Origin: UBA8752 sp036159995
Lineage (GTDB): Bacteria; Bacteroidota; Bacteroidia; Flavobacteriales_D; Sanyastnellaceae
Direction: 5' to 3'
DNA: 51,571 nucleotides
Assembly: GCA_036159995.1 (NCBI GenBank)
Contig: JAYYEI010000043.1
Location: 1-51,571, forward strand
Numbering within the stretch: position 1 is the first letter of the stretch; each line of letters begins with the position of its first letter. Positions 17,001 through 24,700 of the stretch are shown in pieces. Below the pieces are notes generated by a model, which was given only the letters and a program-made list of their open reading frames with translations, had not been told where the DNA came from and did no database searches. The position numbers and the translations under genes are program-made.

Positions 17001-19427
17001 TCAGTCTTCGTCTTCGTCGCTGTAGCGCTGGTCTCCGTAGCCGTACCCTCCGTAGCCCGTGTAGCTTCCGTACCCGCCGTACCCATAGCCGTAACTGTAG
17101 AAGTAGCGGTATGCGTACTTGGAGGCGAAATACCGCCACCGTGTGGGCACGATGCCGTTGAGCACCATGCTCACGTGGACAAGGCTGTTTTGCTCGAGGA
17201 GATTTTCCAGTTGCCGCATACCGCGGGCATTGGCCCTCTTGACGTTGGCCACGAGCAAGGCTCGATCTACATGCTTCATGAGGACGAGGGCGTCGGTGAT
17301 TAGCAGGATGGGGGGCGTGTCGATGACCACGAAGTCATACACCTTGCGAGCTTCGGCGATGAGCTGGTCTGTCCGGTCGTTGAGGACCAGCTCGGAGGCA
17401 TTCGGAGGTACGGGCCCGGAGGTGACAACGTCCAGACCGGAAATGTCGGTTGGTTGAACGGCTTGTTCCCATGGGACCTGACCAATCAGGTATCCACTGA
17501 GTCCGGTTCCCCGGTCCACGTTTAATGCCCTGTGGACCCTTGGTTTGTGGAGGTCATAGTCGATGAGTAGGGTCTTCTTCCCCGCTTGGGCGAGCAGGGC
17601 CGCCATGTTGGTGGCCGTGAAGGTTTTGCCCTCCCCGGGGTGCATGCTGGAAACGAGAATGGTGTTCTGTCCTTCTTTGTTGAGCAGGTATTGCAGGTTG
17701 GTCCTCAACCCCCTGAAGGCCTCGGTGGTCGGATGGCGCGGGCTTTTGCTCCCCACCAATACATATTCTTCCTTCGTGATGTCCTTGTATGCGGGGACGC
17801 CCCCGCTGACCGGAAGTTTCGTGGCTTCTCGCAGTTCGTTGACGCTTTCGATCCTTTCGAACAGCAGCAGGCGGAGGACGGACAATCCTATGGCCACGAC
17901 GAGGGCGAATAGGGTGTAGTCCCGAATGGTCTTCGCCTTGTTGGGGCCGGTGATGCCGATGCTCCGTGCTGCTTCGATAATGCTCGCATTGGAGGTGATG
18001 GCGGCCCGGGCGATAAGGTTGGTCGCCCGCTGTTCGAGCAGGTAGCCGTAAAACCTGTCGTTGATGGTCAGGCGCCGCTCGATGGCCAGGATTTCCCGCT
18101 CACTCTTGGGCAGACGGAAGAGTTTGGCTTCCAGGGTCGCCACCCTTCCGTCTAGATCTTCATCTTCTTCCTCCAGGGCCCGACGCGCCGACCCGATGTA
18201 GTCGAAGAGACTGAAGCGCGTTGTGGAGATGAGCGAGTCGAGCCGCTTGATTTGGAAGCTGCTCGGCGTCACGTCGAGGAGCATTTGGGTTCGCTGAAGC
18301 TGAAGATCGTATAGTTCACCCACCTTGTCGGCCGCCACGGGGTCGGAGGAGAGGAAGGCCGATGGTGGAATGCTCGTGTTCTCCACCCCGCGTCTGAGGT
18401 AGTTCTCCAGGGCGCCAAGACTGCGTAGGTTGAGTTTGAGTTCCTCTTGTTGGGACTCGAGTTGAACCAGTTCCTGGAAGTAGGCCTGTTCGTTGCGGGT
18501 CAGGTCCAGATTTCCGGCTTTCTCACGCTGTTCGTCGATGATGCCCTGCAGGCTGTCAATGTTGGCTTCGATTTGGATGAGCTGGGTTTCGATGAACTCA
18601 TCCGTCTTGCGATTGACCTCCTTTCGCGCTGCCGTGGAATACTCGATGTACCGGTTGGACAGTGCGTCAAGGAATTCGATGGCGCGTTCCGGACGGATGT
18701 CGTTGATCTGCAGCTTCAGGATGCTGGTTTGGCCCACCCCATTGACGCTGAGTCTGTTTCGATATTGGCGGATGATGTCCTCGTCGTTTCGCACCTGGAA
18801 ACGCTGGCCTTGTGCGATGGCCTGTTCAATCGAACCGCGTCCATCACCCGCCCGGCGGATGGACAGCTTGAAGTCCCCGGTTTGCACCACGTCGTAGAAC
18901 TGATGCTCGCCATTGTATGTCTGTCCGTTGCGCAGCTCAGTTCTGAGGCGGTAGCGCTCTGAATCCAGGACTTCCAAATCGAAGTCCACCCCGAGAGCGT
19001 TGTTGCTGAAATGCTCTGGCCAGGCTTCGACTTCGACACCACTGAGCCCGCCCACCGGCAAGGCGCGCACCCGGCCGACAATGAAGTGCGTGATGTTGTG
19101 GTCGAGGTCGCCGACTGCTCGGGCGACGAGATCACGGCTCTTGAGGATGCGGACCTGGTTGGCGATGTCCGGCCCTTGACGCTGGAAGCGCCGGCTGATG
19201 ACGCCCTCTACCACCTCGCGTGCCTTGTCGTATTCGTCTTTCTCTTCGAGCAACAGTTCCGCCTGAGCTCCATGCTGATCGAGTTGCTGGTGGGTCACGA
19301 ACCGCCCATACCCATAAGCCATACCGGGCAGCAACAGCAGAAGAAGCCAATTCTTGGCCGCTACTTTCAGCACCAACCTGAGTTGTTTCAGACTGTTGTT
19401 CGTGGGCCCCACTTGATTCGACGGCAT
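17001..19427 (-). CDS. Wzc-like chain-length determinant / BY-kinase
   Basis: An 808-residue inner-membrane protein joining a Wzz-type chain-length domain with a bacterial tyrosine kinase. The first membrane segment is near residues 27-40 (NWLLLLLLPGMAYGYG). A long coiled-coil periplasmic region follows, with a second membrane segment at about 505-522 (LFALVVAIGLSVLRLLLF). The cytoplasmic kinase has Walker A SSMHPGEGKTFTATN near 590, Walker A' TLLIDYDLHKPR and Walker B FVVIDTPP. The last ~38 residues hold 13 tyrosines in YG-rich repeats, the autophosphorylation tail. It should control polymer length and export. The ATG at 19427 was preferred over an upstream TTG in frame. No Wza, Wzx or Wzy gene accompanies it here. 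Confidence 0.93.
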   Translation of the reverse strand: MPSNQVGPTNNSLKQLRLVLKVAAKNWLLLLLLPGMAYGYGRFVTHQQLDQHGAQAELLLEEKDEYDKAREVVEGVISRRFQRQGPDIANQVRILKSRDLVARAVGDLDHNITHFIVGRVRALPVGGLSGVEVEAWPEHFSNNALGVDFDLEVLDSERYRLRTELRNGQTYNGEHQFYDVVQTGDFKLSIRRAGDGRGSIEQAIAQGQRFQVRNDEDIIRQYRNRLSVNGVGQTSILKLQINDIRPERAIEFLDALSNRYIEYSTAARKEVNRKTDEFIETQLIQIEANIDSLQGIIDEQREKAGNLDLTRNEQAYFQELVQLESQQEELKLNLRSLGALENYLRRGVENTSIPPSAFLSSDPVAADKVGELYDLQLQRTQMLLDVTPSSFQIKRLDSLISTTRFSLFDYIGSARRALEEEDEDLDGRVATLEAKLFRLPKSEREILAIERRLTINDRFYGYLLEQRATNLIARAAITSNASIIEAARSIGITGPNKAKTIRDYTLFALVVAIGLSVLRLLLFERIESVNELREATKLPVSGGVPAYKDITKEEYVLVGSKSPRHPTTEAFRGLRTNLQYLLNKEGQNTILVSSMHPGEGKTFTATNMAALLAQAGKKTLLIDYDLHKPRVHRALNVDRGTGLSGYLIGQVPWEQAVQPTDISGLDVVTSGPVPPNASELVLNDRTDQLIAEARKVYDFVVIDTPPILLITDALVLMKHVDRALLVANVKRANARGMRQLENLLEQNSLVHVSMVLNGIVPTRWRYFASKYAYRYFYSYGYGYGGYGSYTGYGGYGYGDQRYSDEDED

Positions 19428-19431
19428 GGGG

Positions 19432-19439
19432 TAAAAGTA
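19432..19439 (-). promoter_or_regulatory. Candidate -7 element of the Wzc-like gene (TACTTTTA)
   Basis: TACTTTTA on the minus strand is followed by four bases and then the ATG. It differs from TAnnTTTG only in the last base. No TTG is found at -33 spacing. Placement suggests a leaderless transcript. Confidence 0.3.
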
Positions 19440-19458
19440 CCCAAGCCCTTTCCTCCCC

Positions 19459-19487
19459 TTGAAAGCGAATCGCAAGACTTAACTTTC
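19459..19487 (+). promoter_or_regulatory. Candidate promoter of the PID-CTERM/exosortase genes
   Basis: TTG at 19459-19461, an 18-base spacer and TAACTTTC at 19480-19487, one base off TAnnTTTG. Four bases separate it from the ATG at 19492, so the transcript may begin at the start codon, or translation may begin at the second ATG (19498). Confidence 0.4.
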
Positions 19488-19491
19488 AAGG

Positions 19492-19881
19492 ATGTTCATG
19501 AAGCGTGTTTTGCGGGCAGCGATGATGGCCTTAGTCCTGTCATTTTCGACGACGTTCATGGCCCAAGATTGTTGTCAGGATTGTACGTGTACATTCTGCG
19601 CTGACATCGTGAGCTGTCAGAGCAACCCATTCTACACAGACCCAACTCAATGCGAGGAGGGCGGACTCGGTGTTTGTGGCATAGGTACAACACTACACTG
19701 CTCTACTTTTTTTGAGAACAACACAGAGGGCGTTGTGACAGATGAGTCCCAGACGACCTACGGCCCCGGTGGATGCATTCCGATTGATGGGGGGTTGGGA
19801 TTCCTGATTGCTGGGGGGCTTAGCATTGGGGTGATTGGCATCCGGCGCCGGAAGGAGGAGCTCGAGTTGGAGCGCGGTTGA
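19492..19881 (+). CDS. Small Cys-rich protein with PID-CTERM sorting signal
   Basis: A 129-residue exported protein. A signal peptide covers about residues 1-25 (MMALVLSFSTTFMAQ). The C-terminus is a tripartite sorting signal: PIDGG at 97-101, a hydrophobic stretch at 102-117 and the basic run RRRK at 118-121. This matches the PID-CTERM signal that Bacteroidota exosortases are thought to process. The short mature part holds ten cysteines (27, 28, 31, 33, 36, 42, 54, 62, 70, 95), with a dense cluster CCQDCTCTFC at its N-end. The exosortase gene follows eight bases later, so enzyme and substrate are probably made together. Role of the mature protein is unknown; disulfide-knotted or metal-binding structure is possible. 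The base composition is AT-richer than the surroundings. Confidence 0.85.
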   Translation: MFMKRVLRAAMMALVLSFSTTFMAQDCCQDCTCTFCADIVSCQSNPFYTDPTQCEEGGLGVCGIGTTLHCSTFFENNTEGVVTDESQTTYGPGGCIPIDGGLGFLIAGGLSIGVIGIRRRKEELELERG

Positions 19882-19889
19882 GCGTCTGA

Positions 19890-20435
19890 GTGGTGGACCG
19901 CGATCTCATTCGATTTCTGGGACTGGGCTTCGTGGGATACCTCGCGTGGTATGTGGCCTATCAGTATTTCCTAAAGGACCAGACGCTCCTCGATGAGTAC
20001 CTGATTCATTCGATGGTGCTGTCGTCGGAGTGGGTATTGCGTGGCCTTGGTTATGCGCTTTATGAGGTCAGCACGTCCGATTTGCGGTGGCAGATTGGCA
20101 TCGCCGACAGTGTGGGGCTCCTTCAGATTGGGGCGCCGTGTGATGGGCTCGTGTTGTTTGCCCTCTTCACCGTGTTCATCCTGGCTTTTCCCGGACCGCC
20201 GCGGCGCAAGCTGTGGTTCATTCCGGTCGGCATCGTGCTGATCCACCTCGCCAACCTGTTGCGGGTGGTGAGCCTGGTCATCATCCAGTTCAACCGTCCG
20301 CAGTCGCTCAAATTCAACCACGACTACACGTGGACGGTGTTGGTGTATGGCTTCATCTTCTGGCTATGGTACTTGTGGGCGACGCGTTTCAGCCAGACGA
20401 CTCGGGAAGGGGGGGCTCAAAGCGCAGCGGCATGA
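19890..20435 (+). CDS. Exosortase (PID-CTERM type, XrtX-like)
   Basis: A 181-residue polytopic membrane protein of the exosortase/archaeosortase family, which cleaves C-terminal sorting signals and transfers the protein to a cell-surface acceptor. The expected catalytic residues are visible: Cys84 in GAPCDGLVLF, Arg125 in HLANLLRVVSLV and His144 in FNHDYTW. Five to six membrane segments surround them. Short length and pairing with a PID-CTERM protein and a membrane partner fit the single-target exosortases of Bacteroidota; the XrtX label is from memory of family names and needs an HMM search. Start is a GTG at 19890 (a second GTG follows). The stop overlaps the ATG of the next gene (ATGA). 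Confidence 0.88.
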   Translation: MVDRDLIRFLGLGFVGYLAWYVAYQYFLKDQTLLDEYLIHSMVLSSEWVLRGLGYALYEVSTSDLRWQIGIADSVGLLQIGAPCDGLVLFALFTVFILAFPGPPRRKLWFIPVGIVLIHLANLLRVVSLVIIQFNRPQSLKFNHDYTWTVLVYGFIFWLWYLWATRFSQTTREGGAQSAAA

Positions 20436-21052
20436 GTGGAGGAGGAGTTGGCGGATCTGAAGGGCGGAGGCCATTGTTGCCGTGGAAGCGGCCGTGGTGG
20501 GCGCTCGTGCTCGCGGCGATGATCGGGTTCGGCTATGTCCAGGAGGACACCAAGGTGAAGCTCAACCATTACATGTCCGTGGGGGACCGGTATTCGGACT
20601 TCTACGACTATGGGCATGAGGAATGCGAATGGGACCGCGCTTGCATGATTGAGAAGCGCAAGGGCTGGTGGGATGGCTATGCGCCATTGTGCCGGACCAA
20701 CTATGCCTACACCCGGGACACCTATGAGGTGTTTCACGGCTGGGGCCGGGAGGAAATGACGCGGGCCAAGTGGGTACTGATGGCGGCCATCGTGTTGTGC
20801 TTCTTCTCTTTGGATGCCTTGTTCCTGAGGGCGGCCGGGGTGGCGGACCGCTGGAAGGAACTGCTGCTCATCTACGTGTCGGCTGGATTGCTGACCGCCG
20901 GCTTCTGGTTTGTGGACGGACAGGCTGGAGCCGAAGAGGCGGGGTACAATGTGGCCCGGGAAGTGTTGGGCTTCCTGCAGTCGCCGATGCCGTCGCTGAT
21001 GCTGGTGCTGTTGCCGTGGTTGCGGGAGCGGGCGCTGGCCGGACAACGCTAA
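20432..21052 (+). CDS. Exosortase-associated membrane protein
   Basis: A 206-residue protein with four likely membrane segments (about 22-35, 113-134, 143-161, 186-197). Between the first and second lies a ~75-residue soluble loop, probably periplasmic, rich in Tyr/Trp/Asp and holding Cys65, Cys71 and Cys87 (GHEECEWDRAC, APLCRTN). The four-base overlap with the exosortase gene argues for a joint function, for instance as an accessory or lipid-acceptor-presenting subunit. I know of accessory membrane proteins encoded next to Bacteroidota exosortases, but no biochemical role for them. The start ATG at 20432 is set by the overlap. Confidence 0.75.
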   Translation: MSGGGVGGSEGRRPLLPWKRPWWALVLAAMIGFGYVQEDTKVKLNHYMSVGDRYSDFYDYGHEECEWDRACMIEKRKGWWDGYAPLCRTNYAYTRDTYEVFHGWGREEMTRAKWVLMAAIVLCFFSLDALFLRAAGVADRWKELLLIYVSAGLLTAGFWFVDGQAGAEEAGYNVAREVLGFLQSPMPSLMLVLLPWLRERALAGQR

Positions 21053-21061
21053 TTTCACGTC

Positions 21062-21556
21062 ATGACGTTTCACGATTTGCCGGGCCATGCCCGGCTGTGG
21101 GTGCACACCGCGGACCGCGATCTGACCGCGGGGGAACAGGAGGCAGTGCTCGAGGCGCTTGCGGGATTTCTCGACGGATGGGCGGCCCATGGAGCGGCCT
21201 TGACGGCCGCCGGGGCCATCCTGTATGACCGGGTGCTGGTGGTCGGGCTGGATGAGCAGCGGGCCGGGGCGACCGGGTGCAGCATCGACAAGTTGGTGGG
21301 CTTCGTGCGGACGCAGGGCGAGGCGCTGGGCGTGGATTGGTTTGACCGGCACCAGGTACTGTGGCGCCAGCCGGGGGAGAAAGCGTGGCAAGCCACACGC
21401 ACCGCAGAGTTCTGGGCTTTGCGCAAGGCGGGGGTGGTCCATGGGGCGACCGAGGTCGTCGATCCCCTCGCACAGACGGTAGGGGACGCCCGCTCCGAGA
21501 AGGGGGTGTTGGTGAGTGCTTTCGACAAAAGCTGGCACGCCGAGATGTGGTCTTGA
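21062..21556 (+). CDS. Conserved 164-residue Bacteroidota protein, often mislabelled ABC transporter ATPase
   Basis: A soluble protein of 164 residues. The pattern LPGHARLWVHTADRDLTAGE at the N-end, FLDGWAAHGAAL, a mid-region VLVVGLDEQ..GATGCSIDKLV and the ending SWHAEMW match a widespread flavobacterial family that databases often call ABC transporter ATPase. No Walker A, signature or Walker B motif is present, so that name is not supported by the sequence. It follows the exosortase-associated gene by nine bases and may be co-transcribed, though the family also occurs elsewhere without exosortases. Function unknown. Confidence 0.8.
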   Translation: MTFHDLPGHARLWVHTADRDLTAGEQEAVLEALAGFLDGWAAHGAALTAAGAILYDRVLVVGLDEQRAGATGCSIDKLVGFVRTQGEALGVDWFDRHQVLWRQPGEKAWQATRTAEFWALRKAGVVHGATEVVDPLAQTVGDARSEKGVLVSAFDKSWHAEMWS

Positions 21557-21759
21557 GGGGATTTTAGGAGGGTCGGAGGCAAAATCGAACGGACTTTTTG
21601 GCCTTTGGTCTACAGAATCTTACGCTTCGTCTTTCATTAGAACCTTGGGCAGAATTTGGGTTGGGGCGGTTTTCGCCGTATCTTTCGGGGTGACCAAAGG
21701 GTGTAAAGTGGCGACCAATGCCGCCGCCCGGTCACGACCGAATTAGCAAACGCTGAACT
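21557..21759. other. Intergenic region before the first giant repeat protein
   Basis: About 200 bases with no reading frame I can support. It holds the candidate promoter at 21655-21686. No strong terminator hairpin for the upstream genes was found. Confidence 0.5.
21655..21686 (+). promoter_or_regulatory. Candidate promoter of the first giant repeat protein
   Basis: TTTG at 21655-21658, a 20-base spacer and TATCTTTC at 21679-21686, one base off TAnnTTTG. Transcription would start near 21692, giving a leader of about 68 bases. Confidence 0.45.
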
Positions 21760-24700
21760 ATGAAGCTCCGCTTTCCTTGTCGTCTCCTGCGTTCGTGGGG
21801 GATTCTGCTTGTCGCCTTCGCCTTCGCCCTGCAGGCACAGTCGCAGTCCATTACGCTGTATCCTGACTTCTATGCCACCCAATATGGTGTGGCCGTGACG
21901 AGCCTGACACAAGGTCAAATCGTGAACATCAGTGAAGGGGGGTTGTGGAGCACCAACGGATTCAACCAGAGCTACGTCATCGACCTGTCTGACTACGGGG
22001 AAGACACGTACACCATCATTCTGCTCGATGCGGGCGCTGATGGAGGCATCAGTTTCGAGGTCAACACGACCAACCTTCCGTTCATCTGTGGCGGCACGTG
22101 CGAGGGCGAATTGACTGCTGGGCCGGCCGCTGCCTTCAACTTTTCCCTGACCGAACTGGATGGCATTCCCGGGTGCATGGACGAGACGGCCTGCAACTAC
22201 GACCCGGAGGCCGGCTTCAACGACGGTTCTTGCTGTTACAACTCCTGCGTCACGGTTCGCTTGTATGACGCCTTCGCCAATGGCTGGGTGGACGGACAGG
22301 GCAACATCGGTTCGGCCACGGTTGGCAACCTGTCCGGCATGGAAATGGGCAGCATCGAATTCACTGACGGGGCGTCCATTGACCTCGATCTCTGTCTGGT
22401 GGACGATTGTTATGTGCTCCAGCTGGACTTCGACAACCTCGCTGTCGAGGCGTCCTGGGAAATCATCCGGGATGGCCAGGTCATCCTCGAGGGAGGGCCT
22501 GGGGTCGCGGGCGGCACCATCGAAGAATTCTTCTTCGTGGGCGATCCGGCCTGTCTCAATGAGGGCTGCACGATTGAGGGGGCATGCAACTATGATCCGT
22601 CTGCCAACTTCAACGATGGCAGCTGCGAATACATCAGCTGTCAGGGCTGTACGGACCCGACGGCCTGCAACTACGATCAGACGGCGACCATCTCCAATGG
22701 GGACTGCGACTACGCCTGCTACGGATGCACCGAGAGCGGGGCGGTCAACTATGATGCAGGGGCCATCTATGACGACGGCACCTGCTGCTACGAAGAGTAC
22801 TTCTTCTTCCTCGAAGTCGGCGGTGGAAGCTGGGACGGCGAGATCAGCTGGAACATCCGCAACATGGAGACCAACACGGTGGTCGACTTCGGTGGAGCCG
22901 GCACCCATGCGGTCTGCCTCCCGGAGGGCTGTTACAACTTCGAGATGTTCGACAGCTTCCAGGATGGCTGGAACAATGGCATCTACACCTTCTCCACCTA
23001 CGATGGAACCGTGGTGTACACCGGTTCCCTCGACGAGGCCGAATTCGGAGACCAGCAAATCAGCGGTGCGGATCGCATCACCCTCGGCGACGTGGACTGC
23101 CCGGTGGGCTGCACGGATCCGACGGCCTGCAACTTCAGCCCCAACGCCGTCTTCGACAGTGGCTTCTGCAACTTCTCCTGCTACGGCTGTACGGACTTCA
23201 ACGCCACCAACTTCACGCCCACCGCTTCCATCGATGACGGGACGTGTATCTACTGCGCCGCCGGTGAGCTCATTCTCGAGGTCCGGATGACGGATGCCTT
23301 CGGAGACGGATGGAACGGCGCGGTCTACTACATCTCCGAGCTCGACGGCGACATCGCCGCCACAGGCGACCTCGATCAGGCCGACCAGGGGGACAACCTC
23401 ACGACGGGAACGGACCTGGTCTGCCTCGCTCCTGGATGCTACCTCTTCGACATCACGCCCGGAGATGACTCCGACGACATCGGATGGTACCTCGAGGATG
23501 TGGCCGGCAACTTTTATGGCACCGGCACCGATGAGGTGAGCAGCTACGGCATCGACTTCGGGGAGACCGGTTCCTGCACCTTCCTCGGTTGCACGGACCC
23601 CTTCTGCCTCAACTACAACCCCAGCGCCACGGACGACGATGGTTCCTGTGAATGCCCGCCGGCCAACAACTACGCCTACAGTGCCCAAGCCGTTCAGTGT
23701 GGCGCGCAGGTTGCCGGAACGTTGACTTATGCGGTCGACGGGGAGGATCTCGTGGGCACGACCTGTTCGGGTCAGGACATCAATGCGGCCGGCGTGTGGT
23801 ACGTCTTCAACGCTCAGGCTGATCAGCAGATGGTGGTGAGCACCTGTGGTACGGACGCCTTCAACCCGGCCGGCAACCCGCTCTTCGACTCGCAGGTCTT
23901 CGTGTTCAAGGCTGTGGATGGTGACCTCGACAACCTCGAGTGCCTCGGTGGAAACGACGACGGCTGTCCGGAGGGCTTCATGAGTGAGGTCGCCTTCAAT
24001 GTGGAGCAGGGAGAGGATTACTACATCCACGTTACGCGCTTCAGCCAGTACACGAGCGGGGATGAGTTCCTGCTCTCCGTCGAGTGTGTGGATTGCACGA
24101 GCGGGGCGCCGATCAATGACGACTGTTCCGCCGCCCTCGAGCTGCAGAATGGCGTGCCGCACATCGGTTCGGTCTGTTGCACGAGCCCCGACAACGTGGA
24201 CGTGAGCTTCCTCGCTGGATTCCAGACGAGCTACGGTTCTTGGTTCCAGTTCAACAGCGGTGACTACGAGACCTTCTTCTTCGACCTGTTGAACCTGACT
24301 GCCGCCAACATCGGCCTCGCCATCTTCGACGTGGGCGAATGCGGCGACCTCGAGGCCCAGGTCGGTTGCCTGGTTTCCGAGCAGTGTGCCGGAGAGATCA
24401 GCCAGTTCACTGTCCTCCAGCCCAACACGGACTACCTCTTCTATGTCTTCACGACGGACCCGGAGGACTGTGGCCAGTATCAGTTCGTGACCAACGGCGT
24501 GTACCTCGGGTGCATGGACCCCGTGGCGCCGAACTACGATCCAACGGCGACGATGGATGACGGCACCTGTGACTACCTCAATGTGGTGCCCGACAACAAC
24601 ACGTGCGGCACGGCCACCCTGATTGAGTGCGGAGTGCCGGTGGTCGGCTCGACGGGTGGCGCCACCAACCTCGGAGCTCCCAACCTGATCAACGGCTGTG

